A stretch of DNA of 42,919 nt from Pandoraea anapnoica. Its GTDB lineage: Bacteria > Pseudomonadota > Gammaproteobacteria > Burkholderiales > Burkholderiaceae. Position numbers and translations under genes: made by a program. The stretch lies in contig NZ_CABPSP010000023.1 in assembly GCF_902459765.1 (NCBI RefSeq), forward strand, positions 1 through 42,919, read 5' to 3'. Below, one piece after another: positions 9,118 through 17,558 of the stretch (its first letter is position 1; each line of letters starts with the position of its first letter). A model generated the notes under the pieces. The model did not search any database, was not told the DNA's origin, and worked only from the letters and a program-made list of their open reading frames with translations.

Positions 9118-9516
9118 TCAGAACGGTTTGACGATCACAAGCGCAACGATGATCGTCATCGAAATGAGCGTGACGGGCAGGGCGCGTCCGAACACGGCGG
9201 GTGGCTGCGTGCTCCCGTCGCGTTCCAGACGCCGCAGTGTGGCCGACAACCGGCCGTGTAACGCAGACACGACGATCACGAACACAAGCTTGGCCATGAG
9301 CCAAGGTGCGTGCCACCAGTTGGCCATGATGGCGAGCGTCGGTCCCGTGATCCACACCACGATCAATGCGGGCGATGCCAGTGCGTAGTCTGCCCGTCGC
9401 GCCACGCGACGCCACTCGGGCTGTGCCAGACGCCCGCCCAGCGCCATCGTCACAAGTCCCGCAATGAACGTGATGACCGAGATCAGGTGCACTGCCTTGA
9501 TCCAGAGATAGAGCAT
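9118..9516 (-). CDS. CopD/HemJ-like small integral membrane protein
   Basis: This 132-residue inner-membrane protein has about four predicted hydrophobic segments (residues 3-24, 45-65, 72-88, 110-130). The opening LWIKAVHLISVITFIAGL and the ending VALVIVKPF recall the HemJ/CopD group, whose members include an oxygen-independent protoporphyrinogen oxidase (HemJ) and copper-resistance proteins (CopD). It is shorter and more divergent than typical HemJ, so no specific reaction is assigned. It is divergent from the DUF4148 gene across a palindrome at 9556-9570. Confidence 0.75.
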   Translation of the reverse strand: MLYLWIKAVHLISVITFIAGLVTMALGGRLAQPEWRRVARRADYALASPALIVVWITGPTLAIMANWWHAPWLMAKLVFVIVVSALHGRLSATLRRLERDGSTQPPAVFGRALPVTLISMTIIVALVIVKPF

Positions 9517-9555
9517 CGGATGTCTCCTAAAAGGTTCGAACGATTATTTCTATCT

Positions 9556-9570
9556 AAGCAACAGTTGCTT
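9556..9570. promoter_or_regulatory. Palindromic operator candidate between divergent genes
   Basis: AAGCAA-CAG-TTGCTT is a perfect inverted repeat in the 151-nt gap between the CopD/HemJ-like gene (minus) and the DUF4148 gene (plus). Its position suggests a shared operator, for instance for a MarR- or TetR-type dimer. The repeat is seen directly; function is inferred. Confidence 0.4.
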
Positions 9571-9667
9571 GCAATAAGTCGTCTTTATCGCGAAGGGCCG
9601 CATTAATACACTTCAACTGTCGACGATGAATTGAACATCGCCTCTTTCAAAAGACAGGAGAAATATC

Positions 9668-9976
9668 ATGAAGCGCACCCTTATTACTTCGGCTCTGGTT
9701 TCCGCAATGCTGGCTGTTTCGGCCGGCTCGGCTTTCGCCAGCGATGCATTCGACGGCCCCTCGGAATTCTCGTGGGTTCCGCAAACCAGCGCCCTGAGCC
9801 GCGCCCAGGTTCGTGAAGAACTCGTTCAGGCGCAACAAGCCGGTCTCGTGGTGCAACACGACGCCGTCTACCCGAAGGCAGCCCCGAGCGCACAACCGGC
9901 CTCGGTCAGCGCCCCGATCACGATGGGTTCGGTGGGCGGCCAGCAACGTGCCGGCACGACCTACTTCGGTTCGTAA
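9668..9976 (+). CDS. DUF4148-domain secreted protein
   Basis: This is a small exported protein of 102 residues. A clear Sec signal peptide (MKRTLITSALVSAMLAVSAG, cleavage probably after SAFA near residue 24) is followed by LSRAQVREELVQAQQAGL, the hallmark of the DUF4148 family common in Burkholderiales. The function of that family is unknown; members are small, abundant and probably periplasmic. GACAGGAG lies just upstream of the ATG. A strong terminator follows at 10141-10168. Confidence 0.92.
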   Translation: MKRTLITSALVSAMLAVSAGSAFASDAFDGPSEFSWVPQTSALSRAQVREELVQAQQAGLVVQHDAVYPKAAPSAQPASVSAPITMGSVGGQQRAGTTYFGS

Positions 9977-10140
9977 TGTAACTCGCCGCGCTGCGGACCT
10001 CTTGCCTGACGAGAGGCCGCGGCGCGGCGCGCGTTCTGCGCATAACGACGCACCGGTTGCCGGTGCTCAGTGTGATCTCCGGTCTTTCCCGACCTAAGAC
10101 TCCTGTCGCTGTGCGTAGCGGTTCGACGCACAGGACTTTG

Positions 10141-10168
10141 CCCGTCGCTTCGGCGACGGGCTTTTTTA
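10141..10168 (+). terminator. Intrinsic terminator downstream of the DUF4148 gene
   Basis: CCCGTCGC-TTCG-GCGACGGG is a perfect 8-bp stem with a stable UUCG tetraloop, followed by CTTTTTTA. It ends plus-strand transcription about 165 nt after the DUF4148 stop codon. Confidence 0.9.
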
Positions 10169-10239
10169 GCCGGGACGCCACCCGCTAAAAATCGACGACA
10201 GGTCGACAGCAGATCGATGAAGCAGGACGTACAAAAACG

Positions 10240-10265
10240 AAGAAGCCCGCATTGGCGGGCTTCTT
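10240..10265 (-). terminator. Intrinsic terminator of the dienelactone hydrolase gene
   Basis: GAAGCCCGC-ATTG-GCGGGCTTC forms a perfect 9-bp stem. Read on the minus strand it is followed by a T-containing run (complement of ACAAAAACGA), about 50 nt past the hydrolase stop. Together with the terminator at 10141-10168 it insulates two convergent genes; nothing else is seen in the 340-nt gap 9977-10316. Confidence 0.8.
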
Positions 10266-10316
10266 TGCGTTTACCGAATCGATGACCGCGCACGGCCATC
10301 GGGGGAAAACAACGCC

Positions 10317-11027
10317 TTACTTCGCGAACGACTTCGCCAGGAACTCGAGCGCACGGCCGTGGGCCAGCGCGGCCGACGGCTGATGGTACGACTCGCGCGA
10401 CCAGCAGTTGAAGCCGTGATCCGCGTTCGGGTACACGAACACTTCGGTGTTCGGACGCGACTTCACCGCCTCGCTCACCTGCGCGACGATGTCCGGCGTG
10501 ATGTGGCTGTCGAGCGCGCCATAGTGGAACTGCGTCGGCACGTTGAGGTTGGCCGCTTCGCTCAGATAGTTGTGAATGCCGCCGCCGTAGTACGGTACGG
10601 CAGCGTCGACCAGACCGCGCGCGGCGCTCAGGTACGACAGCAGACCGCCGAAGCAGTAGCCGATGGCGGCGACCTTGGCCCCCGCATCCAGCTTGCCGCG
10701 CAGCGCCTTCGCCGTCGCTTCGACATCCTTTACCGCTTTCTCGACGTCGACTGCCTTGCGCAATTCCATCGCACGGCCCCAGTCGTCGCCCGAGTAGCCG
10801 AGTTCGACGCGCGGCGTCGAGCGCCAGAAGATGTCCGGCGCGAGCACGACGTAACCGTCCATCGCGTACTGATCGGCCACGCCACGAATGTGCTCGTTCA
10901 CGCCGAAGATTTCCTGCACCAGCACCACGCCCTGGGCGTTGGCCGTCTTACCATTCGGCGGCAATGCCAGATAGGCATCGAATGCGCCATCCACGGTTTC
11001 AACGCGAATCCATTGACTGTTCGACAC
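10317..11027 (-). CDS. Dienelactone hydrolase family protein
   Basis: This is an alpha/beta-hydrolase of 236 residues, the length of carboxymethylenebutenolidase, which opens dienelactone in chlorocatechol breakdown. The Cys-Asp-His triad is visible: GYCFGG (nucleophilic Cys), GALDSHIT (Asp) and NADHGFNC (His). VLVQEIFGVNEHIR is a family signature. I choose the GTG at 11025-11027 with GGAG eight bases upstream; the frame extends to 11108, but that would add 27 residues not typical of the family. No other chlorocatechol genes adjoin it, so a general esterase/lactonase role is as likely as aromatic catabolism. Confidence 0.92.
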   Translation of the reverse strand: MSNSQWIRVETVDGAFDAYLALPPNGKTANAQGVVLVQEIFGVNEHIRGVADQYAMDGYVVLAPDIFWRSTPRVELGYSGDDWGRAMELRKAVDVEKAVKDVEATAKALRGKLDAGAKVAAIGYCFGGLLSYLSAARGLVDAAVPYYGGGIHNYLSEAANLNVPTQFHYGALDSHITPDIVAQVSEAVKSRPNTEVFVYPNADHGFNCWSRESYHQPSAALAHGRALEFLAKSFAK

Positions 11028-11311
11028 GGAAGTTGCTCCATCAAAAAAGAGGGAAATGCCTGCGCCCTGATTTCGAACAACGCCCGCAGGGGGATCGGGC
11101 GCGGCCACGCTCTGGCCAGACGCAGCTAGGCCGGATCAGTATAGGGACTTTTGAGACGATTCACAGCGCGTCGGAATGCCCGCCGGATAAGGCTCGACGC
11201 CCCTTCACACGATGCGCCCCGCGACCTCCTGACGTAGAAATCGCGCCTTGTCGCCCGTCCTGCGCCACTCATCGTTTCGACGTCCGAACCCGCTCAAGCT
11301 CAGTCCAACGC

Positions 11312-11764
11312 TCATTCCGCCTCTTTAGTGAGCGCCGCTTCGAGCAGTTTCACCACGCCGCCGAACCCCGCTACCTGCGCGGAGTCGATGTCGTACAGCG
11401 CGCTCAGCGACGGTCCGGGATTCAGGAAATCCACGCGCACGTCGTCGGCGCTCGCTGCCCACACCATCACTTTCAATGGCAGTTCCAGTCCTGCATGGGG
11501 GTTTGCGGCCATGACGGGCGTACCGCCCTTCGGATTACCGAACAGCACCAACCGGGTGGGACGCAGCGACACGCCCGCCGAGGCCGCCGCCGCGCTCTGG
11601 TCGATGTCGGCGAAGATGGTCATGCCGTGCTGCTTAAGGGTGTCGATCACGCGAGTGAGCGTGGCGTAAAAGTCGACCGGGCTGCGCAGCGACGTAACGC
11701 TCGCCGGATGCGCATGTCCCGTGGATGCGGCAGATTCGTTGGCTTGGGTGGCTTCGGTGGTCAT
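11312..11764 (-). CDS. DUF302-domain protein
   Basis: This is a small soluble protein of 150 residues. DUF302 covers roughly residues 35-120 and includes TLKQHGMTIFADIDQSAAA and LFGNPKGGTPVMAANPHAGL, which are characteristic of the family. The role of DUF302 is not established. The ATG at 11762-11764 follows GAGGAG at 5 nt and is preferred over a start 51 codons earlier that would add a basic, non-conserved stretch. It stands alone; the 284-nt gap to the hydrolase and the 275-nt gap upstream show nothing I can name. Confidence 0.85.
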   Translation of the reverse strand: MTTEATQANESAASTGHAHPASVTSLRSPVDFYATLTRVIDTLKQHGMTIFADIDQSAAAASAGVSLRPTRLVLFGNPKGGTPVMAANPHAGLELPLKVMVWAASADDVRVDFLNPGPSLSALYDIDSAQVAGFGGVVKLLEAALTKEAE

Positions 11765-12039
11765 ACAGGCTCCTCGAACGCTGAGGCGGGATAGACAACG
11801 ACGCCCACGCAAAGTTTGCCGGGCAGCCGCGCCAGTGTACCGCCGCCCTCCGATGCGCATCACCCCCTCAAGGCAGATCCGCCACGCTCGTCTGACATCT
11901 TCCCCAGCCGATCTCATCGGCCCTCACGCCCTGCCCCCGCCTTACATGTCGTTACCGCCCTGCTGTCTGCCATTCGAGGCACGTTACGCTTGACCCCGTC
12001 GTTCGACGATTCAGCGAACGCATTTGATACGGAGTCCAT

Positions 12040-12522
12040 ATGATCAATATTTCAATGCGCCAGACCGTGAGCGGGCTTGCGCTGATGCTGGCGCTGACCG
12101 CTACCGGCGTCAGCCTGCCCGCTGCGGCCGCCACCGACGCTCCGCCCCCCGCCCGCACGCAAGCCGCCACGCCGGGCGAGATACCGCCCCCGCCGCCGGG
12201 CATGGGTCCGCACTTCGGTGGCCCCGGACCGCGTGGCCCTATGGGTCCGGCCAGTCACGGCGGTCCGGGCTTCGCTGCGGTTCGCACCATCGAGGAGATC
12301 GCGCATCTCTATCGCATCGGCGGACACCCGGAGAGCGTCCTGCCGTTCTATCGCGAGACGCTGACGCAAACGCGCGATCCGATGCTGCGTCACCACTTGC
12401 GCGAGGCCATCGCGCATGAGGAACTGAAGCCCGCCGACACCACCGCAGCCATCGTCACGTTGCGCGCGCAACTGAGCGAAGACCTCGCCGCACTCCCCTC
12501 GCCCGATGCCAGGCGCCGCTAA
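12040..12522 (+). CDS. Secreted Pro/Gly-rich protein of unknown function
   Basis: This is a predicted periplasmic or secreted protein of 160 residues. A signal peptide (hydrophobic core about residues 12-26, cleavage probably after AAA near 30) is followed by a low-complexity Pro/Gly/His region (about 34-80, for example PPPPPGMGPHFGGPGPRG). A helical C-terminal part (about 82-155) is rich in Glu, Arg and Leu and contains REAIAHEELKPADTTAAI. GGAG lies just upstream of the ATG. The layout recalls small periplasmic stress or metal-binding proteins, but there is no clear family match. No operon partner is seen. Confidence 0.75.
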   Translation: MINISMRQTVSGLALMLALTATGVSLPAAAATDAPPPARTQAATPGEIPPPPPGMGPHFGGPGPRGPMGPASHGGPGFAAVRTIEEIAHLYRIGGHPESVLPFYRETLTQTRDPMLRHHLREAIAHEELKPADTTAAIVTLRAQLSEDLAALPSPDARRR

Positions 12523-12584
12523 CGCTAAGTTCTGACATTCACCGCACCCGGCGACACTGCGTCGACGGGTGCGCCGCTCGCACC

Positions 12585-12803
12585 TCAGAAGGCGTACTTC
12601 GCCCCAACGTTCACAAGCACGCCGCGCATGCCACACGTGCCGAAGCTCTTCTGATACGACTCACAACCGTACAGCGAGAAGCTCGCGCCCTGCACGCAGT
12701 TCAACCTCAGCGAAAACATCATCGAACCGCCGTACTTTCCGGTCTGGAACATTGCGTCACTGACCTGAACGGTCGTGATGGAGGCACCTGCGAAGTTGGT
12801 CAC
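12585..12803 (-). pseudogene. C-terminal stump of an outer-membrane beta-barrel protein
   Basis: The minus-strand frame encodes about 73 residues ending GVLVNVGAKYAF and a stop at 12585-12587. A terminal Phe after alternating hydrophobic residues is the outer-membrane insertion signature. Four cysteines occur within about 30 residues (NCV, YGCES, FGTCG). No start codon or signal peptide precedes it: upstream the frame runs into the LysR gene. I read it as the 3' end of a deleted outer-membrane protein gene, left beside LysR. The parent family is not recognised. Confidence 0.55.
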
Positions 12804-13756
12804 GTCTTCGCTGTCTCCATGATCCGTGCGTTCCACTGCGGCAGCCACTCCAGCAAGAATTGCGCGAACCCTTCCGCCGCTGGCGACGGCGCGCGCGACA
12901 CCGACCGGTAAACGCACACTTGCCGAATCGTCTCGGGCGAGACAACGCGACGCATCAGCAAGCCGAACGGATGGGCAAGCGCCGCTACATAGCCGGGTGT
13001 AAGCGTCGCGGCCAATCCCTGCGAGGCGACGCCGAGTGCCGTCGTCACGTTGTCGACGACATCGATGGACGTGATGCGCGCATCGGGTAGCGCAGACTGA
13101 CGCATCTGCGCGACGCTGCGCTCGTGATCGCGCCCGGCGGCGACGAGAGGCGTGTCGCGCAGGTCGGTCCATCGAACGCGCTTGCGACGCGCAAGCGGAT
13201 GCTCTGGCGCGCACCACAACACCCACGGGCTATCGAACGCAGGCGTACCGGCCACATGCGCGCCCGTCGCACGATTCGGACCGATGGCAATGTCGAGATC
13301 GCCGTTGGCGACATGATCGATGAGCGCGTCGACGGGGGTATCGACCACACGCACCACGACCTTCGGTCGCGAAGCGGCGTATTCGCGAATCGCGGCGGGC
13401 AGCGCCATGCTGGCCAGCACCAGCGGCGCACCGACGCGCACGATACCGGCGGCGCGGTTACGCAAGTCGTCGGCCGTTTTCTCGGCAGCCTGAACGTAAC
13501 GCAGCACCGACTCGGCAGACGACAAAAAATCGCGACCGGCGCTGGAGAGCGCGACGCGCCGCGTGGTCCGGTCGAAGATGCGAAAGCCGAGCACCGACTC
13601 CAGCTCGGCGACCAGCTGACTGATAGCGGACGACGTGAGTCCCAGGCGATTGCCTGCCTCGGCAAAGCTATGCAATTCCGCAATAGCCACCAGTGCTTCG
13701 AACTGGCGCAGGGTGACACGGGTCAGGGGCATGGCGTTTCGATTATCAAGTTTCAC
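12800..13756 (-). CDS. LysR-family transcriptional regulator
   Basis: This is a LysR-type activator/repressor of 318 residues. The N-terminal winged helix (about residues 13-72) contains LRQFEALVAIAELHSFAEAG and SSAISQLVAELESVLG, and the rest is the periplasmic-binding-like effector domain. The start is the ATG at 13754-13756, or the one at 13732 that begins MPLTRVTL. It is divergent from the aminotransferase gene, the classic LysR layout. The gap contains a 41-bp element that recurs upstream of hpaH, so the aminotransferase, transporter and hpa operon may all be targets. The inducer is unknown, possibly an aromatic acid. Confidence 0.95.
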   Translation of the reverse strand: MKLDNRNAMPLTRVTLRQFEALVAIAELHSFAEAGNRLGLTSSAISQLVAELESVLGFRIFDRTTRRVALSSAGRDFLSSAESVLRYVQAAEKTADDLRNRAAGIVRVGAPLVLASMALPAAIREYAASRPKVVVRVVDTPVDALIDHVANGDLDIAIGPNRATGAHVAGTPAFDSPWVLWCAPEHPLARRKRVRWTDLRDTPLVAAGRDHERSVAQMRQSALPDARITSIDVVDNVTTALGVASQGLAATLTPGYVAALAHPFGLLMRRVVSPETIRQVCVYRSVSRAPSPAAEGFAQFLLEWLPQWNARIMETAKT

Positions 13757-13817
13757 TTACGAATGGACCAGAATCGATTGATTGTTCCGCAAAGGGGCGT
13801 CGCCCACAATCGATTTT
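13747..13817. promoter_or_regulatory. LysR-type operator candidate of the divergent promoter (shared element copy 1)
   Basis: The complement of 13747-13787 begins GAACAATCAATCGATT and matches 22755-22795 upstream of hpaH at about 32 of 41 positions. A second partial copy, ACAATCGATTTT, lies near 13806-13817. It overlaps the LysR start region and precedes the aminotransferase start by about 75 nt, where LysR recognition and activation sites usually sit. Sequence sharing is observed; the binding protein is inferred. Confidence 0.65.
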
Positions 13818-13860
13818 CAAAATTCCCCCGTGAACCGACGATCGAGACGGAGCGAGCCTC

Positions 13861-15060
13861 ATGTTTTCCCATGTCGACGCCTACCCCGGCGACCCCATCC
13901 TCAGCCTGAACGAAGCCTTCGGTCAGGATCCCCGCCAGCACAAGGTCAACTTGTCCATTGGCATCTACTTCGACGACGACGGCCGTCTGCCGGTCATGCA
14001 GGCCGTGCGTGACGCCGAGTCGGCGGTGCTCGCCGACATTGGCCCCCGTCCCTATCTGCCGATGGCGGGCACCCCGGCGTACCGCGACGCTGTGCAAGCG
14101 CTGGTCTTCGGTGAGCAGAACGCCGCGCGGCGCGAACAGCGCATCGCCACCTTGCAGACGCTGGGCGGCGGCGGCGCATTGCGTGTCGGGGCCGATTTCC
14201 TGAAGCGCTACTTCCCCGAGAGCAGCCTCTGGATCAGCGATCCGAGCTGGGACAACCATCGCGTGGTGTTCGAGAGCGCCGGATTCCCGGTGCAGTCCTA
14301 CCCCTATTACGACGACGCCACCGGTGGCCTGCGCTTCGACGCCATGATGGCCACGCTGTCCTCGCTACCGCCGCAGAGCATCGTGCTGCTGCATGCGTGC
14401 TGTCACAACCCGACCGGCGTCGATCTCTCGAAGGCGCAGTGGGAGGCGCTCGTGCCTGTGCTGCGCGAGCGCGGGCTGATCGCGTTCGTCGACATGGCCT
14501 ATCAGGGATTCGGCGACGGGCTCGACGCCGACGCCTTCGCAGTTCGCGCACTGACCGACGCAGGCGTGCCGACGGTCGTCGCCAACTCCTTCTCGAAGAA
14601 CTTCTCCCTGTATGGCGAGCGCTGCGGCGCGTTGTCGGTGGTTTGCGCCACGGCGGACGAAGCGTCGCGCGTGTTCGGCCAGCTGATGGGCACCGTACGT
14701 GCGAACTACAGCAATCCGCCGACGCATGGCGCACGGCTTGTCGCGCAAGTGCTGACGACGCCGTCGCTGCGCAGCGCATGGCAGACCGAACTCGACGGCA
14801 TGCGCACGCGCATCGCGTCGATGCGCGCGCAGATTCACGCACGTCTGGAACCCCATGTGACCGGCGAGAAGCTGTCGCGCTACATCGCGCAGCGCGGCAT
14901 GTTCACGTACACGGGCCTGTCGGCCGCGCAGGCAGACACGCTGCGCGAGACGCACGGTGTCTATGTGCTGCGCTCGGGACGTATGTGCGTCGCGGGCCTG
15001 AACACGCGCAACGTCGACACCGTCGCGCGCGCCATCGCACAGGTGCTCACGAAGCGGTGA
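13861..15060 (+). CDS. Aromatic amino acid / aspartate aminotransferase
   Basis: This is a fold-type I PLP enzyme of 399 residues, the length of TyrB/AspC. It exchanges an amino group between aromatic amino acids (or aspartate) and 2-oxoglutarate. The PLP lysine lies in ANSFSKNFSLYGERCG, the LHACCHNPTGVD motif binds the cofactor, and RMCVAGLN near the C-terminus carries the substrate-carboxylate arginine. The start at 13861 follows GGAG weakly. Next to LysR, a transporter and an hpa-type operon, the likely role is tyrosine/phenylalanine transamination feeding aromatic acid breakdown. That specificity is inferred from context; biosynthetic use is possible. Confidence 0.93.
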   Translation: MFSHVDAYPGDPILSLNEAFGQDPRQHKVNLSIGIYFDDDGRLPVMQAVRDAESAVLADIGPRPYLPMAGTPAYRDAVQALVFGEQNAARREQRIATLQTLGGGGALRVGADFLKRYFPESSLWISDPSWDNHRVVFESAGFPVQSYPYYDDATGGLRFDAMMATLSSLPPQSIVLLHACCHNPTGVDLSKAQWEALVPVLRERGLIAFVDMAYQGFGDGLDADAFAVRALTDAGVPTVVANSFSKNFSLYGERCGALSVVCATADEASRVFGQLMGTVRANYSNPPTHGARLVAQVLTTPSLRSAWQTELDGMRTRIASMRAQIHARLEPHVTGEKLSRYIAQRGMFTYTGLSAAQADTLRETHGVYVLRSGRMCVAGLNTRNVDTVARAIAQVLTKR

Positions 15061-15142
15061 CCGGGCATTAGCGCGGCGCGCATGCTCGCCGAACAACGCT
15101 GGACAAGCATGCTCAACATATAAAACGACGAACGGAGACTTC

Positions 15143-16429
15143 ATGAACACTGCAACGGCTGCCGGTGCCCATATTCGCGGGCACTCGACTTCTCACACCT
15201 GGCGCGCGGTGATATCGGCGTCCATCGGTAACGCGCTGGAATGGTTTGATCTGGTCGTTTACGGCTTTTTCGCCGTCACGATTTCGAAGCTGTTCTTCCC
15301 CACGCACGACGATACGACCTCACTGCTGCTCACGCTCGGCACCTTCGGCGTGTCGTTCTTCATGCGACCGCTGGGCGCGATTGTGATCGGCGTCTATGCA
15401 GATCGACGGGGACGTCGTGAAGCACTGACGCTCACGATTTTGCTGATGATGGCGGGCACGGCGATCATCGCTTTCATGCCGACGTACGAGACCATCGGCT
15501 TGCTCGCACCCGCTGGCATTGTGCTGGCACGCATGATTCAGGGCTTCTCAGCGGGCGGCGAATTCGGCAGCGCCACCGCGTTCCTCGCCGAACACGCACC
15601 GCAACGGCGTGGCTTCTTCGCGAGCTTTCAGGTCGCGAGTCAGGGGCTGACGACATTGCTTGCCGCCGGTTTCGGTGCGGTGCTCACGAGCACGTTGTCG
15701 CCGGATCAGATGCAGAGCTGGGGCTGGCGCGTGCCGTTCCTGTTCGGTTTGCTGATCGGCCCGGTTGCGTATTACATCCGCCGTCACGTGAGCGAGACGC
15801 CTGAGTTTCTGGAAGCCGAGCCAACGCAGACACCGCTGCGCGACACGCTGAGTCATCAGAAGATGCGCCTGTTGCTGGCGGTGGGTGCCGTGGTCGTCGC
15901 CACGGTGTCCACGTATCTGGTGCTGTACATGCCGACGTATGCCATCAAGCAACTGGGCTTGCCTGCGTCGGTCGCGTTTGCGGCGACGGTGGCAACGGGG
16001 ATCGTGCAGATGTTCCTCTCGCCGGTCGTCGGCGCGTGGTCCGACCGTGTGGGACGCGCCAAACCGATGATGATCGCCGCCGCACTTCTGCTCGTGACGA
16101 TCTGGCCGATGTTCTGGTTGCTGTCGACTCACCCGAGCTTCGGCGTGATGCTCGCGTTGCAGACGGTGCTGGGCGTATTGATGACGATGTACTTCGCGCC
16201 GCTCCCCGCGCTGGCCTCGGAGATCTTCCCGGTAAAGACGCGCACGACGGGTCTGTCGCTGTCGTACAACCTGTCGGTGACGTTCTTCGGCGGCTTCGCC
16301 CCGTTCATTCTGACCTGGCTGATCAACGCCACCGGCAGCAAACTCGCCCCGAGCTTCTACATGATGGCCGCTGCCGCCGTGGGACTGATGGCGCTGAGTC
16401 AGGTGTACCGCCACACGGGCGTGCGCTGA
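15143..16429 (+). CDS. MFS transporter, metabolite:H+ symporter (MHS) family
   Basis: This is a 428-residue inner-membrane proton symporter with about 12 membrane segments. Family signatures are GNALEWFDLVVYGFFAV in helix 1, the loop YADRRGRREALTL, and RMIQGFSAGGEFGSATAFLA in helix 4-5, as in ShiA, KgtP and ProP relatives. These carry organic acids such as shikimate, 2-oxoglutarate or aromatic acids. CGGAG precedes the ATG, and the gap to the aminotransferase is 82 nt, so the two are probably cotranscribed and regulated by the divergent LysR. The substrate is probably an aromatic or dicarboxylic acid, by inference. A terminator follows. Confidence 0.92.
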   Translation: MNTATAAGAHIRGHSTSHTWRAVISASIGNALEWFDLVVYGFFAVTISKLFFPTHDDTTSLLLTLGTFGVSFFMRPLGAIVIGVYADRRGRREALTLTILLMMAGTAIIAFMPTYETIGLLAPAGIVLARMIQGFSAGGEFGSATAFLAEHAPQRRGFFASFQVASQGLTTLLAAGFGAVLTSTLSPDQMQSWGWRVPFLFGLLIGPVAYYIRRHVSETPEFLEAEPTQTPLRDTLSHQKMRLLLAVGAVVVATVSTYLVLYMPTYAIKQLGLPASVAFAATVATGIVQMFLSPVVGAWSDRVGRAKPMMIAAALLLVTIWPMFWLLSTHPSFGVMLALQTVLGVLMTMYFAPLPALASEIFPVKTRTTGLSLSYNLSVTFFGGFAPFILTWLINATGSKLAPSFYMMAAAAVGLMALSQVYRHTGVR

Positions 16430-16465
16430 TCAAGTGCAAGTAGAGAAGTAGACGAACCAATAGCA

Positions 16466-16494
16466 AAGGGGCACCTCGGTGCCCCTTCTCTTTT
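16466..16494 (+). terminator. Intrinsic terminator after the MHS transporter gene
   Basis: AAGGGGCAC-CTCG-GTGCCCCTT is a perfect 9-bp stem followed by CTCTTTT. It closes the aminotransferase-transporter unit and lies between it and the 3' end of the convergent hpa operon. Confidence 0.9.
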
Positions 16495-16534
16495 ACGTCG
16501 ATAGCAACGAACAGCGACAATCGCGAACGACGAC

Positions 16535-17554
16535 CTACTGCGGGTACAACCCATGCACCCGACCGAACAATCGGGTCAGGCCCAGCAGCGCGTCGATGTT
16601 CGGGGTAGGAACGCTCACCCGCTGGCCGATCTCGCGCACCACGCTGACCAGCGCGTCGAGTTCGATAGGACGATTCGCCTCTACGTCCTGCAACATCGAC
16701 GTCTTGAACGCCCCCAGCTTTGCCGTCACCTGATGCCGGTCTTCCGGCGACTGGTCGATGGCGCAGCCGATCTTCGCACCGATGGCGGCCGCCTCGCGCA
16801 TCGCTGCCGAGCAGAAGTCGCGCACCAGCGGATCGTCGAGCAACCGGTCGATGGTCGCGCCCGTGATCGCCGACACCGGGTTCATCGTCAGATTGCCCCA
16901 GAGCTTGTACCAGATGTCCAGACGCACGTTCTCCGACGCTTTCGCCTCGAAGCCAGCACGCTCAAGCAACGCCGCCAGACGCTGCACGCGCTCGCTCGCC
17001 CCGCCCCCAGGTTCACCGATGATCAGCCCACGGCCCATCTTGTGATCGACCAGCCCGGGCTCCGGCGTCGAAGCACTCGCGTGCACCACGCAACCGATCA
17101 CGTTCGCTAGCGGAATCGCCGCACCGATTGCACCAATCGGATCGACGCTCGTCAGCGTCGCATCGCCACCGCTGCCTCCATCGCTCTCTCCTGCGCTGAA
17201 CCCCGGCACGCCCTGGCAGAACCACCACGGCACGCCGTTCATCGCGGGCAACACGAGCGTTTGCGGACCGAGCAACGGGACCACCGACGCCGCAACCTGC
17301 GCCAGCGCCGGCCCCTTCACCGCGATCACAACCAGATCCTGCTCGCCAAGCTTCGCGGCGTCTTCCAAAGCATGCGCCGCCGCCACCGGGCCGGTCGCCA
17401 GCGTCTCGCCCTGCTTGACCCGCCAGCCCCGCTCGCGAAGTGCGGCCAGCGTCGCGCCACGCGCCAGCGCGCTGACCTGCGCTTCTCCCGTCGCCGCGAG
17501 TCGTTGCCCGATCAGTCCACCGATGGCGCCCGCGCCAATGATCGTCACCTTCAT
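16535..17554 (-). CDS. 2-dehydropantoate 2-reductase family protein (PanE/ApbA-like)
   Basis: This is an NADPH-dependent ketoacid reductase-like protein of 339 residues. The N-terminal Rossmann motif is VTIIGAGAIGGLIG. The C-terminal ApbA domain has IWYKLWGNLTMNP with the conserved catalytic lysine and asparagine, followed by a Glu/Asp-rich helix region. The ATG at 17552-17554 follows GGAG, 4 nt past the upstream stop, so it is cotranscribed with the hpa genes. Being last in a ring-cleavage operon, it may reduce a 2-keto acid other than ketopantoate; that is inference. Real PanE activity is also possible. Confidence 0.9.
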   Translation of the reverse strand: MKVTIIGAGAIGGLIGQRLAATGEAQVSALARGATLAALRERGWRVKQGETLATGPVAAAHALEDAAKLGEQDLVVIAVKGPALAQVAASVVPLLGPQTLVLPAMNGVPWWFCQGVPGFSAGESDGGSGGDATLTSVDPIGAIGAAIPLANVIGCVVHASASTPEPGLVDHKMGRGLIIGEPGGGASERVQRLAALLERAGFEAKASENVRLDIWYKLWGNLTMNPVSAITGATIDRLLDDPLVRDFCSAAMREAAAIGAKIGCAIDQSPEDRHQVTAKLGAFKTSMLQDVEANRPIELDALVSVVREIGQRVSVPTPNIDALLGLTRLFGRVHGLYPQ

Positions 17555-17558
17555 CCGT

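Noticed and set aside
13994-14842. Minus-strand open frames opposite the aminotransferase
   Set aside because: They are very Arg/Ser-rich and follow the aminotransferase codon pattern in reverse.
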